From an uncultured Lachnospiraceae bacterium (GTDB lineage: Bacteria; Bacillota; Clostridia; Lachnospirales; Lachnospiraceae), in the NCBI GenBank assembly GCA_910585465.1, contig CAJUEW010000012.1:1-64000 (forward strand): a stretch of 64,000 nt of DNA, written 5' to 3'. Within the stretch, counting starts at the first letter, position 1; every line of letters begins with the position of its first letter. Shown here one piece after another: positions 15,939 through 25,066 of this stretch. The translations under genes were made by a program, and so were the position numbers. The notes under the pieces are model-generated. The model was not told the DNA's origin and searched no databases. It worked only from the letters and a program-made list of their open reading frames with translations.

Positions 15939-17672
15939 TTACAGCATTTTATGAATCATGGCAAGAACCTCCTCACCCAGGGCAGCGCTCTTTGCATCTG
16001 CATCTTCCAGGGAAGTTCCTTTGATTCCATAATAGAATTTAACCTTCGGCTCTGTTCCGGACGGTCTTACACACAGCCAAGCGCCGTCATTCAGATCATA
16101 ATAAAGTACGTTGGAGGATGGAAGTCCGGTCGGCTTCACCTCACCGGTTTCCATATTTCTGATCGTATCCGTCTTATAGTCTCTTGCGGATACCACCGTA
16201 TAATCGCCAATGGTCTTTGGCGTATTGTTTCTGAGAGTCTCCAGAATTTCCTGAATCTTGGCAAGCCCTTCGATTCCCTTCAGCTCAATAGACTTTACCG
16301 CATCCTTGTAGTAGCCATATTTTTCATACATTGCCACCATAGCATCCCACAAGGTCATGCCTTTCATCTTATAGTAAGCTGCTGCCTCGCAAAGCGCGAC
16401 GGTTGCGGAGATCGCGTCCTTATCACGGGCATAGGTTCCGATCAGACACCCGTAAGATTCTTCCAGGCCAAACAGATACGTGCCTTTTCCGGTTTTTTCA
16501 TTCTTCAGAATCTGCTGTCCGATAAACTTAAATCCGGTCAATACTTCTACCAGCTCACAGCCGTAGTTTGCCGCCACAGCATCCACCAGATTTGTGGTAA
16601 CAATGGATTTGACAACCTGTCCGTCTGCCGGAATCCTGCCTGCCGCCTGCTTCTGGCTCAATACATAATCGCACAGAAGAGAACCGGACATATTACCGGT
16701 CAGCGGGATATATTCTCCGGATTTGGTATCCTTTACATATACGCCGAGACGGTCGGCATCCGGATCTGTTGCAAGTACCAGATCCGCGTCCACCTCTTTT
16801 GCAAGCTTTAAGCCCAATGCAAATGCTTCCGCTGCTTCCGGATTCGGATAGCTGACTGTTGGAAACTGACCATCCGGTAACTCCTGCTCTTTTACCACGT
16901 ATACATTTTCAAAGCCAAGCTCCTTAAGCGCGCGTCTTGCCGGAATATTACCGGTTCCGTGAAGGGGCGTGTAAACGATACGGATATCCTTCTGCATCTT
17001 GTCAATAGCATCCTGGTTCACAACCTGAGCCATAACATGTCCAATAAACTTATCGTCAATCGCCTGTCCGATAATCTCATACTTGCCTGCTGCCTCTGCC
17101 TCTTCCCGGGTCGTGGTTTTCACGGTGGACAAATCCGTTATCGCAAGCACCTCTGCAGTAACCCCTTTGTCATGGGGCGGTGTAAACTGTGCACCATCCT
17201 CCCAGTATACTTTATACCCATTGTACTCCGGGGGATTGTGGCTGGCAGTGATATTGATGCCTGCAATGCAGTTCAGCTCCCGAACTGCAAAGGACAGCTC
17301 CGGCGTCGGACGGAGAGACTCAAACTTATAAGCCTTAATGCCGTTTGCCGCCAGCGTTAAAGCTGCTTCTTCTGCAAATTCCGGTGACATATTGCGGGAG
17401 TCATAGGCAATGGCAACTCCCTTGTTCTGTCCTCCCTGCTTGATAATGTAATTGGCAAGTCCCTGGGTCGCACGGCGAACCACATAAATGTTCATGCGGT
17501 TAACGCCTGCACCGATAATGCCGCGAAGTCCGGCAGTACCGAACTCCAAATCTTTGTAAAAACGTTCCTTAATCTCGTTGTCATCCTCTGCAATTACCCG
17601 TAATTCTTCTTTTGTAGCTTCATCAAAATAAGGATTGGCAAGCCATTCCTTATAGATCTCCTTGTAGTCCAT
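15939..17672 (-). CDS. pgcA: Phosphoglucomutase / phosphomannomutase
   Basis: A 577-residue alpha-D-phosphohexomutase that interconverts glucose-1-phosphate and glucose-6-phosphate, linking glycogen phosphorolysis (glgP is elsewhere in the window) to glycolysis and cell-wall sugar synthesis. The four family signatures are visible in order: phosphoserine loop TASHNPPEYNGYK, metal loop DPDADRLG, sugar-binding GLEESYG and phosphate-binding RPSGTEPK. The ATG at 17672 is chosen; GGGAGG lies 12 bases upstream, somewhat far, and a TTG at 17681 would be only 3 bases from it. The symbol follows the Bacillus homologue. Confidence 0.93.
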   Translation of the reverse strand: MDYKEIYKEWLANPYFDEATKEELRVIAEDDNEIKERFYKDLEFGTAGLRGIIGAGVNRMNIYVVRRATQGLANYIIKQGGQNKGVAIAYDSRNMSPEFAEEAALTLAANGIKAYKFESLRPTPELSFAVRELNCIAGINITASHNPPEYNGYKVYWEDGAQFTPPHDKGVTAEVLAITDLSTVKTTTREEAEAAGKYEIIGQAIDDKFIGHVMAQVVNQDAIDKMQKDIRIVYTPLHGTGNIPARRALKELGFENVYVVKEQELPDGQFPTVSYPNPEAAEAFALGLKLAKEVDADLVLATDPDADRLGVYVKDTKSGEYIPLTGNMSGSLLCDYVLSQKQAAGRIPADGQVVKSIVTTNLVDAVAANYGCELVEVLTGFKFIGQQILKNEKTGKGTYLFGLEESYGCLIGTYARDKDAISATVALCEAAAYYKMKGMTLWDAMVAMYEKYGYYKDAVKSIELKGIEGLAKIQEILETLRNNTPKTIGDYTVVSARDYKTDTIRNMETGEVKPTGLPSSNVLYYDLNDGAWLCVRPSGTEPKVKFYYGIKGTSLEDADAKSAALGEEVLAMIHKML

Positions 17673-17702
17673 TTTGCACAAATACCTCCCTGATTCTGGA
17701 TT

Positions 17703-18704
17703 TTAGTTAGACTTATTATACAATATCTCCTCTGAAAAAGAAACTCTTTTTTCCTGCTGAGCCAGAAATTTTTCCAGTTTTTCCATATGCTTTCCCGGAA
17801 TCCATGCTTTATTTGTATTATAATAGTAGTTTGCCAGCTTCCAGAATTTTTCCGGATAATGCATACGAATCCCCAAATATTCTCTTTCTTCTTCGGAAAG
17901 AGGGCGAACCCGCTCATATGCCTTCAGAATTCTGGTTCCCAGATGATGATCATAATTCTGTTTTTCCATAATTTTGCGGAGGAATTGATAAAGGTCATTC
18001 ATCTGCACATCCAATGCAAACTTTTCAAAATTGATAACTGCCATTTTCCCGTTTCCCACCAGAATGTTATGGTGGATATATTCGCCATGACAGAAATGTC
18101 CCTCTGACATAGCCTGTTCCCTTAATTTTTTATAACAGGAATCTCCTAACCTTTTCTCCACCTCCAGCGCACCCTCCAGTATTCCCGGGAAACACGCCAT
18201 ATATGCGGCCTCAAATTCATTTTTACGGTTCTTTTTCTTAATAAATGTATAGACCTTCCGAAGCTCCCTGTTATGACGGGCCATCTCCTCCTTTGCATCC
18301 GGCCCTGACAGGCGCAGACGATCCTCCTGGGTTACTTCACAGAAGCCGCGCATATCCGTATGCATCCCTGCCAGAAGAGACGCCGCCTTTAGAATTTCAC
18401 TCTCGCTTCTGGTATCGCATTCTCTTCCGTCCAGGGATTCTTTTACAACAAACCGATAATATTCCCGGTATACTGTAGCCAGCCTGCCTTCCTTATCCGG
18501 CTCCATCAGGTCCACCAGATAGCCGCAGTCACGCAGATGTGTCAGCAGCTCCTGTTCCTTCTGGAGCTTATATGTACTTCCGGAAAACTCCCTTATCAGT
18601 CTCCTGCCTTCGCTGGTATCCAGAAGAAAGGCGCCTCTGGCACGCCAGCTTCCGTTCACGGCAAACGGGTACTGCTCCAATACCTGCAAATCTCTCTCGT
18701 TCAT
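17703..18704 (-). CDS. CotS-family spore coat kinase-like protein (probable pseudokinase)
   Basis: A 333-residue protein of the CotS/choline-kinase-like fold found in spore coats of Bacillus and Clostridia. The kinase-like C-lobe is present, but the residue expected to be the catalytic Asp of the HGDxxxxN loop is Glu (HGEYIHHNIL, E208), and the metal-binding Asp that should follow is Asn (VINFEKF, N225). Both changes argue against phosphotransfer, so a structural coat role is likely. The start at 18704 is supported by GGGGGG about 5 bases upstream. It is followed at 30 bases by phosphoglucomutase. A role in this organism's coat is inferred from the family only. Confidence 0.78.
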   Translation of the reverse strand: MNERDLQVLEQYPFAVNGSWRARGAFLLDTSEGRRLIREFSGSTYKLQKEQELLTHLRDCGYLVDLMEPDKEGRLATVYREYYRFVVKESLDGRECDTRSESEILKAASLLAGMHTDMRGFCEVTQEDRLRLSGPDAKEEMARHNRELRKVYTFIKKKNRKNEFEAAYMACFPGILEGALEVEKRLGDSCYKKLREQAMSEGHFCHGEYIHHNILVGNGKMAVINFEKFALDVQMNDLYQFLRKIMEKQNYDHHLGTRILKAYERVRPLSEEEREYLGIRMHYPEKFWKLANYYYNTNKAWIPGKHMEKLEKFLAQQEKRVSFSEEILYNKSN

Positions 18705-18821
18705 AGAATCCCCCCACACATCGGTCATTTCGTACCTTTTATCTTATGTTGTCGAGAAGAAAAATAGCACCTGGGAGCTGTGTTTTCTTTAAAATATATA
18801 TCCCGTTTACCATCTGTAAAA

Positions 18822-18863
18822 ATAAAAAACAACACAGCCGAATCACTTCAGCCATGCTGTATT
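18822..18863 (-). terminator. Terminator after cca
   Basis: On the minus strand AATACAGC and GCTGTGTT can pair with one wobble around a loop of 17 bases and are followed by GTTTTTTATTTTT. The stem begins 3 bases past the cca stop. Confidence 0.65.
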
Positions 18864-18865
18864 CT

Positions 18866-20215
18866 CTATCCGTTATAAAATTCCAGTGCCTGTCTGATAA
18901 GCTGTTCTTTTTCATTTTTTTGCGGATCTTCGATTACCGCTTCCAACAGATAGTTCAGAATATTCCCAAGCTCCGGTCCTGCAGGAATACCGGCATCCAT
19001 CAGATCATTCCCTGTTACTGCAAGCTGCTTTAAGGTAAAGCAGCTCTGCTCCTTTAGAATCCTTTTGTAAAGCCTCTTCATTTCTGCCAAATCTGCAAGC
19101 TTAAACTCCTGTGTTTCGGGATTTTGTGCCAGAATATCCGCACGCTGCACCTTCAAATACAGAGGAAACAGCTCCTCTCCAATTTTGTACATGGCTCTCC
19201 GCACTCCCGCGCAGGTCAATGCCGGATGATAGTCATGATAGTACACCAGCTTCTTCACCTGCCGAATGGTATCATTGTCAAATTTCAGCCGCTTCAGAAT
19301 AGCTTCTGCCAGTTCCTGACTGACAGCCTGATGACCATGAAAATGATCGGTTCCTCTTTCATCCGTCGTCTTTACGGCCGGCTTCCCAAAATCATGAAGC
19401 AGCACAGTCAGCCGCAAAACCTTATCCGCGTCTATTTCTTGAAGGGCCTGAATGGTATGCTCGCCTACAGAATAGATATGGTGAGGGTTATTCTGAGCAC
19501 ATGCCATACAAGCATCAAATTCGGGAAGTATGACACGGGTGATTCCAGTCTCCCAGACATCCCGGATTTTTTCCGGATGGGAAGAGACAAGCAGCTTCAC
19601 AAGCTCCGCCTGTATACGCTCTGCGCTGACCCTCTGAAGTCTCCCGCAAAGGTTTCCGATCTCAGCCTTTGTATGCTCCTCCAGAACAAAATCCAGCTGG
19701 GCGCTGAACCGCACCGCACGCAGCATACGAAGGGCATCCTCTGTAAAACGTTCCCTGGCATTTCCCACACAGCGGATAATTCCTCTCCGAAGATCCCCCA
19801 TGCCGTCAAATTCATCCACCAGACCCCGTTCTTCATTATAAGCCATGGCATTTATCGTAAAATCCCGGCGCTTTAAGTCCTCAATCAGACTTTTTGTAAA
19901 CTGTACCTCCTTTGGATGGCGGCAGTCCTCATATTCCCCATCTACCCGATAAGTCGTCACCTCAAAACCGTCTCTTCCGATCATAACCGTTACAGTCCCA
20001 TGATGGATTCCTGTATCAATGGTTCTCGGAAAAAGCATTTTTACTTCCATAGGGGAAGCGGATGTGGTAATATCCCAGTCCGCAGGCTCCCTGCCAAGAA
20101 GCGCATCACGAACACACCCGCCGACGGCATAGGCTTCATACCCTGCCGCGGCGAGTGTGCTGATAATTCTTTTCACTTTTTCAGGAATCTGAATTACTCC
20201 TACCAAATAAATCAT
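18866..20215 (-). CDS. cca: CCA tRNA nucleotidyltransferase with HD domain
   Basis: A 449-residue enzyme that adds or repairs the CCA 3' end of tRNAs. The N-terminal nucleotidyltransferase motif AVGGCVRDALLGREPADWDI contains the catalytic DxD, and RRDFTINAMAYN follows. A C-terminal HD domain shows LLHDFGKP and the later YYHDYH. The class II bacterial length fits. The start is not secure: the ATG at 20215 has GATAGG directly against it with no spacing, whereas TAGGAG lies 8 bases before an in-frame ATT nine codons downstream. It lies 18 bases after proS on the same strand. Confidence 0.92.
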   Translation of the reverse strand: MIYLVGVIQIPEKVKRIISTLAAAGYEAYAVGGCVRDALLGREPADWDITTSASPMEVKMLFPRTIDTGIHHGTVTVMIGRDGFEVTTYRVDGEYEDCRHPKEVQFTKSLIEDLKRRDFTINAMAYNEERGLVDEFDGMGDLRRGIIRCVGNARERFTEDALRMLRAVRFSAQLDFVLEEHTKAEIGNLCGRLQRVSAERIQAELVKLLVSSHPEKIRDVWETGITRVILPEFDACMACAQNNPHHIYSVGEHTIQALQEIDADKVLRLTVLLHDFGKPAVKTTDERGTDHFHGHQAVSQELAEAILKRLKFDNDTIRQVKKLVYYHDYHPALTCAGVRRAMYKIGEELFPLYLKVQRADILAQNPETQEFKLADLAEMKRLYKRILKEQSCFTLKQLAVTGNDLMDAGIPAGPELGNILNYLLEAVIEDPQKNEKEQLIRQALEFYNG

Positions 20216-20233
20216 CCTATCGCAATATTAAAA

Positions 20234-21670
20234 TTAATATGCCTTTCCCCAGTAGACCAGCTTCCTTGCCGGTCTGCCGCAGCATACGCACTTATCTGAA
20301 ATATTCTGCTGCTCAAAGGGCATACAGCGGCTGGTAGCTGTGGTGTCCTCCTTAATCTTGTCCTCGCATGCCTGGTCGCCGCACCACATGGCCCTTACAA
20401 ATCCTGGTTTATTGTTAACCGTCTCTACAAACTCATCATAGGTTGTCACATCATAGGTATGTGCCTCTCTATGTGAACGCGCGCGTTCAAGCATATCTGC
20501 CTGCATCGTCTCCAGAACTTCTGCCAGCTTCGTTTCCAGCTCATCCAGAGATACCACAATCTTCTCTCTCGTATCACGCCGCACAATCACCGCCTGATTT
20601 GCCTCAATATCCTTCGGTCCGATCTCGATACGGGTTGGAATACCTTTGATCTCCTGCTCTGCAAACTTCCAGCCGGGACTCTTGTCAGAATCATCGACCT
20701 TTACCTTAAAGCCCGCAGATAAACGGTCTCTCAGCTCATATGCCTTATCCAAAACACCCTCTTTATGCGCCGCAATCGGAATAATGGCTGTCTGAACCGG
20801 GGCAATCCTCGGAGGCAGCACCAGGCCGGAGTCATCTCCATGTACCATGATAATAGCGCCAATCATACGGGTGGTCATGCCCCATGAGGTCTGATGTACA
20901 TATTTCAGCTGATTGTTCTTATCTGTATACTGGATGCCGAACGCTTTTGCGAATCCATCCCCGAAATTGTGGCTTGTACCGGACTGCAGCGCCTTGCCGT
21001 CATGCATCAGCGATTCAATGGTATAAGTAGCTTCAGCACCTGCGAATTTCTCCTTATCTGTCTTTTGTCCCTTGATAACCGGTATGGCCAGAATCTGCTC
21101 ACAGAAATCAGCATATACATTCAGCATCTGAACCGTTCTTTCCCCGGCTTCCTCTGCGCTTGCATGGGCAGTATGCCCTTCCTGCCACAAAAACTCTCTG
21201 GAACGGAGAAACGGCCTGGTTGTCTTTTCCCACCGGACAACAGAACACCACTGATTGTAAACCATCGGAAGATCCCGGTAGGAATGAATTTCATTCTGAT
21301 AAAAATCACAGAAAAGAGTCTCAGAGGTGGGGCGCACACACATGCGCTCCTGCAGTGGTTCCAGTCCGCCGTGGGTCACCCACGCAACCTCCGGAGCAAA
21401 ACCCTCCACATGATCCTTCTCCTTCTGAAGCAGACTTTCAGGAATAAACATCGGCAGATACACATTCTGTACTCCTGTAGCTTTGAATCTTCTGTCCAGC
21501 TCATTCTGGATATTTTCCCAGATTGCATAGCCTGCCGGCTTAATTACCATGCAGCCCTTTACGCTTGTATAATCACACAGCTCCGCTTTCTTCACCACGT
21601 CTGTATACCACTGGGCAAAGTCCGTATCTCTGGAAGTGATGCCCTCTACGAGCTTCTTTTCTTTTGACAT
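20234..21670 (-). CDS. proS: Prolyl-tRNA synthetase (short, archaeal/eukaryote-like type)
   Basis: A 478-residue class II aminoacyl-tRNA synthetase that charges tRNA-Pro. The class II motif 2 region FLRSREFLWQEGHTAHA and the motif 3 GLVLPPRIAP are visible. There is no bacterial insertion domain, and a C-terminal zinc-like domain with CDQ-type cysteines (CMPF, CVCCGRPARKL) and terminal Tyr matches the short ProS type. A consensus promoter lies 46 bases upstream. The leader is only about 40 bases long, so no T-box can be present. Confidence 0.95.
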   Translation of the reverse strand: MSKEKKLVEGITSRDTDFAQWYTDVVKKAELCDYTSVKGCMVIKPAGYAIWENIQNELDRRFKATGVQNVYLPMFIPESLLQKEKDHVEGFAPEVAWVTHGGLEPLQERMCVRPTSETLFCDFYQNEIHSYRDLPMVYNQWCSVVRWEKTTRPFLRSREFLWQEGHTAHASAEEAGERTVQMLNVYADFCEQILAIPVIKGQKTDKEKFAGAEATYTIESLMHDGKALQSGTSHNFGDGFAKAFGIQYTDKNNQLKYVHQTSWGMTTRMIGAIIMVHGDDSGLVLPPRIAPVQTAIIPIAAHKEGVLDKAYELRDRLSAGFKVKVDDSDKSPGWKFAEQEIKGIPTRIEIGPKDIEANQAVIVRRDTREKIVVSLDELETKLAEVLETMQADMLERARSHREAHTYDVTTYDEFVETVNNKPGFVRAMWCGDQACEDKIKEDTTATSRCMPFEQQNISDKCVCCGRPARKLVYWGKAY

Positions 21671-21715
21671 ATCTATAGATTCTCCTTTATTTTATTACAC
21701 TTTGCATTGATTTTC

Positions 21716-21744
21716 ATTGTAAGAAGGAATCTCAGGTTTGTCAA
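21716..21744 (-). promoter_or_regulatory. Sigma-A promoter of proS
   Basis: On the minus strand TTGACA (21744-21739) and TACAAT (21721-21716) are separated by exactly 17 bases, giving a short untranslated leader before the proS start at 21670. Confidence 0.8.
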
Positions 21745-21924
21745 GTGCGGAAGCCGGCAAACAGTTTTATAAAAACACCTTCAACTATTATAATACCATC
21801 GTATTCCTTACTTATAAAATTACGGCTGTTAATCCAAAAATGAAGAATTTTGGGAACATTTCCATTACTTATCTGCCATATCTGATTCCACTTTTGCAGA
21901 TACTGTAGCTGGAGGTGTGAACAG

Positions 21925-22893
21925 ATGAAGCGACAGACAAAACTTTATTTTCAGAAAACAGGAATCCTGCTCGCAGTCTATCTGGCTCTCCGCTTCCTGC
22001 TGCCCATAATCCTGCCTTTTTTCCTGGCATGGATTACGGTAGGCTTTCTGACCATTCTTCAGAAGAAAATCCATATGGGACTAATGCCTCTGGCTGTGGG
22101 TTTTCTTGTGGTTTTTATATTATTGTCCGGAACCACGGTTTTCTGCGGATGCTACCTTCTCTATGAACCATGCTGCAGTCTGCTGCCTGTATGTCAGAAT
22201 TATTTTGAGCAGTTTTATGAGTATCTTTCATGGATTCCCCAGTCCCTTCCCGGACAGCTTATGGATACTATGCCCTCCGTCATTTCCTGCATGTTCGGAG
22301 TTTTTCTGTATTTTATTTCCATCCTGCTGTTCGCTAAGGACTGGAGCCGCTTTCATCAGCTTTTACGAAAGCTTCCCTTTGCTGATCCGATTCTGAAGGC
22401 CGGAAGAAGAATCACTCAGTCTATAAAGGGATGGATAAAGGCTCAATTTAAAATCATGCTCATTATCTCTGCGGAATGCACTGTCGGTTATTATTTTCTG
22501 CATATCCCCGGCTTTCCGTTCTGGGCGCTGATCACAGGTCTTGTGGATGCCCTTCCGGTCTTTGGCACAGGAACTGTATTCCTTCCGTGGATTCTGCTTG
22601 TCCTTCTGCAAAGGCAGTATTCCTTCGCCCTCTGGCTTGGTCTGCTCTATGCTCTGACCTGGCTGACCAGGGAGCTTCTGGAGCCCAAGCTTCTGGGCGA
22701 CGGCCTGGGACTTCTTCCCATTTGCTTTCTTATGTCCGTGATTGCAGGACTTCAGCTCTTCGGAACACTGGGCCTGTTCACCGGTCCTTTCGGTGTCCTG
22801 TTTATCCGGGAGCTGTGGAAGGAACTGGAAACGACGGAGCCACCTCAAAACTCATGCGTTCCCCCGTCCGCGGATGAAGGAATGTCATCTTAA
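21925..22893 (+). CDS. AI-2E / YtvI-family membrane permease
   Basis: A 322-residue integral membrane protein with about seven hydrophobic segments, belonging to the AI-2E transporter (PerM/YtvI) family; in Clostridia and Bacillus some members (SpoVV) move dipicolinic acid into the forespore. The family signature is the PVFGTGTVFLPWILLVLL and GLGLLPICFLMSVIAGLQLFG stretch. The true substrate cannot be told from the sequence. Ribosome site GGAGGTG lies about 6 bases before the start. Its 3' end overlaps the convergent pseudouridine synthase gene by 92 bases. Confidence 0.85.
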   Translation: MKRQTKLYFQKTGILLAVYLALRFLLPIILPFFLAWITVGFLTILQKKIHMGLMPLAVGFLVVFILLSGTTVFCGCYLLYEPCCSLLPVCQNYFEQFYEYLSWIPQSLPGQLMDTMPSVISCMFGVFLYFISILLFAKDWSRFHQLLRKLPFADPILKAGRRITQSIKGWIKAQFKIMLIISAECTVGYYFLHIPGFPFWALITGLVDALPVFGTGTVFLPWILLVLLQRQYSFALWLGLLYALTWLTRELLEPKLLGDGLGLLPICFLMSVIAGLQLFGTLGLFTGPFGVLFIRELWKELETTEPPQNSCVPPSADEGMSS

Positions 22894-23464
22894 ATGCACA
22901 CAGGCAAAGCTGCCCCGGGTCCGCCTTTCCATATTTGAGATCCCCCGCAATCGGCGTTCCCGCATGGGCAAGCTGTACCCGGATTTGATGATGGCGTCCG
23001 GTCAGAAGCCGGATTCTCAGAAGGCTCCTCCCTTCCTGCTCCTCAAGCACCTCATAATACAGCTCACTTCTCTTTCCTCCCTTTGTTCCTTCCGGCACGA
23101 CCCGGGAAGTGTTGGTACGTCCGTCCTTGAGCAAATAATCCACAAGAAGCCCCTCCTTTGGGGAAAGTTTTCCACATACCAGGGCCTGATACCACTTTTC
23201 GGTGTGGATATGATCCTGAATCTGACGATTTAAATTTGCTGCTGCTTTCTCATTTTTCCCTACCAGAAGAATCCCCTCCACCGGCTGATCCAGACGGTTC
23301 ACAAGCCCCAGATAGACGCTCTTCTCTCCCCGCTCCATAAGCCCGTTCCGCAGCATACTCATCATATCCGGCACAGACGGCCTTGCGCTCTGGACTGCAA
23401 GGCCGGACGGCTTATAAAGCACGAAAATGTCTCTGTCCTCATATAATATCCTGTATTTTTTCAT
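22802..23464 (-). CDS. RluA-family RNA pseudouridine synthase
   Basis: A 220-residue enzyme that isomerises uridine to pseudouridine in rRNA or tRNA. The catalytic Asp lies in NRLDQPVEGILLVGKN, a variant of the usual HRLDxxTSG motif: the His is Asn and the loop after Asp is altered. The later LLTGRHHQIRVQLAHAGTPIAGD motif is textbook. No N-terminal S4 domain is present, so it is one of the short RluA members whose target site is unknown. It is convergent with the YtvI-type gene and shares 92 bases with it. Confidence 0.88.
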   Translation of the reverse strand: MKKYRILYEDRDIFVLYKPSGLAVQSARPSVPDMMSMLRNGLMERGEKSVYLGLVNRLDQPVEGILLVGKNEKAAANLNRQIQDHIHTEKWYQALVCGKLSPKEGLLVDYLLKDGRTNTSRVVPEGTKGGKRSELYYEVLEEQEGRSLLRIRLLTGRHHQIRVQLAHAGTPIAGDLKYGKADPGQLCLCAFKMTFLHPRTGERMSFEVAPSFPVPSTAPG

Positions 23465-23533
23465 AGAATATCCTTTTTTTCAATACCTTCCGTTATCACC
23501 TATAATGATTTCCACAAATAAATTTCATCAAGA

Positions 23534-23573
23534 AAAAACTGCAGTAATTGGTAATCCGCGCCAATTACTGCAG
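23534..23573 (-). terminator. Rho-independent terminator after pgi
   Basis: A perfect 13-base inverted repeat (CTGCAGTAATTGG and complement) with a 9-base loop is followed on the minus strand by TTTTTTCTTG. It lies about 70 bases past the pgi stop and separates it from the pseudouridine synthase gene. Confidence 0.85.
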
Positions 23574-23640
23574 CCATATTTTCCCGTAATATTCCTTTTG
23601 TCCCATCCGGGCTGAAGGACTGATTTTATTTATCTTATGA

Positions 23641-24987
23641 TTACAGCCTCTTCAGCAGCTCTTCTCTCTCTGCCTCATATCCCGGCTTTCCAAGCAATGC
23701 GAACATATTCTTCTTATAGCTTTCAACACCCGGCTGGTTGAATGGATTCACGCCAAGCAGATATCCGCTGATACCACATGCAAACTCAAAGAAATAGAAT
23801 AACTGTCCCAGGGAAAACTCGTCCTGTCTGGGAATTCTGACCATCAGATTCGGTACATCGCCGTCGGTATGTGCCAGAATGGTTCCGTTCATCGCACTCT
23901 TATTAATAAAGTCCACATTCCTGCCTGACAGATAGTTGAGTCCGTCCAGATCTACAGGTTCTTCTCCCATAATAATCTCCTGCTCGCACTCCTCCACTTC
24001 CAGAACCGTCTCAAACATAATTCTGGAGCCGTCCTGAATAAACTGACCCATGGAATGAAGATCCGTCGTCAGATCTACAGATGCCGGGAAGATACCCTTC
24101 CTGTCTTTTCCCTCAGACTCGCCATAAAGCTGCTTCCACCACTCGGATACATAGTGGAGGCTTGGCTCATAATTCGCCAGAATCTCTGTGGATTTCCCCT
24201 TACGGTGAAGAATGTTGCGGACAACTGCATACTGTACTGCGTCGTTCTCTTCATATGGTGCGTTAAGCGCCATCTCACGGCCGCTTGCAGCACCCTCCAT
24301 TAATTTCTGAATGTCTGCGCCGCTGACAGCGATCGGAAGAAGGCCCACTGCGGACAGTACGGAGAAGCGTCCTCCCACATCATCCGGAACAACGAAGGTC
24401 TCATAGCCTTCCTCGGTAGCAAGGCTCTTTAAAGCTCCTCTTGCCTTATCGGTAGTCGCATAGATTCTCTTAGCGGCTTCCGCCTTGCCGTATTTGTCCT
24501 CCAGCATCTTTTTAAATACACGGAATGCAATAGCCGGCTCGGTCGTGGTGCCAGATTTGGAAATAACATTCACAGAGAAATCACGGTCACCAATCACATC
24601 CGTTAAATGACTGATGTAACGGGTGGAAATACTGTTTCCGACAAAATAGATTTCCGGTGTCTTACGAACCTCTTTTGACACAATATTATAAAAGCTGTGT
24701 CTTAAAAATTCAACTGCTGCCCGGGCGCCCAGATAGGAACCGCCGATACCGATTACCACAAGCACCTCTGAATCGCCCTGAATCTTTTCCGCTGCCTTCT
24801 GAATTCTTGCAAACTCTTCCTTGTCATAATTAACCGGAAGATCGATCCATCCAAGAAAATCATTTCCGGCACCACTTCTCTGGAGCAAAACCTCTTTTGC
24901 TGCCGCTGCCTGCGCCTTCATATTTTCCAGTTCCCCGGCGCCTATAAACGGCGCGGCTTTGGAATAGTCAAATGTAACTTTTTCCAT
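23641..24987 (-). CDS. pgi: Glucose-6-phosphate isomerase
   Basis: A 448-residue glycolytic enzyme that interconverts glucose-6-phosphate and fructose-6-phosphate. The phosphate-binding VISKSGTTTEPAIAFRVF segment is clear, with GIGGSYLGARAAVEFL before it and the C-terminal NPFNQPGVESYKKNMFALLG signature. The length is that of the short Firmicutes form. The ATG at 24987 is chosen, with AAGGAG 11 bases upstream; a GTG four codons earlier lies directly on that site. The gene has its own terminator and promoter, so it is monocistronic. Confidence 0.96.
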   Translation of the reverse strand: MEKVTFDYSKAAPFIGAGELENMKAQAAAAKEVLLQRSGAGNDFLGWIDLPVNYDKEEFARIQKAAEKIQGDSEVLVVIGIGGSYLGARAAVEFLRHSFYNIVSKEVRKTPEIYFVGNSISTRYISHLTDVIGDRDFSVNVISKSGTTTEPAIAFRVFKKMLEDKYGKAEAAKRIYATTDKARGALKSLATEEGYETFVVPDDVGGRFSVLSAVGLLPIAVSGADIQKLMEGAASGREMALNAPYEENDAVQYAVVRNILHRKGKSTEILANYEPSLHYVSEWWKQLYGESEGKDRKGIFPASVDLTTDLHSMGQFIQDGSRIMFETVLEVEECEQEIIMGEEPVDLDGLNYLSGRNVDFINKSAMNGTILAHTDGDVPNLMVRIPRQDEFSLGQLFYFFEFACGISGYLLGVNPFNQPGVESYKKNMFALLGKPGYEAEREELLKRL

Positions 24988-25036
24988 ATTTTTGTACACT
25001 CCTTTACTGTACGAGACCTTCTCGCGTATATAGAAT

Positions 25037-25066
25037 ATTGTAGCATTCTGTCACTGTAAAAATCAA
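25037..25066 (-). promoter_or_regulatory. Probable sigma-A promoter of pgi
   Basis: On the minus strand TTGATT (25066-25061) and TACAAT (25042-25037) have an 18-base spacer. The -35 box overlaps the final codon of the neighbouring upstream gene. Confidence 0.6.

Noticed and set aside
21671..21924. T-box or other riboswitch ahead of proS
   Set aside because: The mapped promoter leaves a leader of only about 40 bases and no T-box motif is seen.
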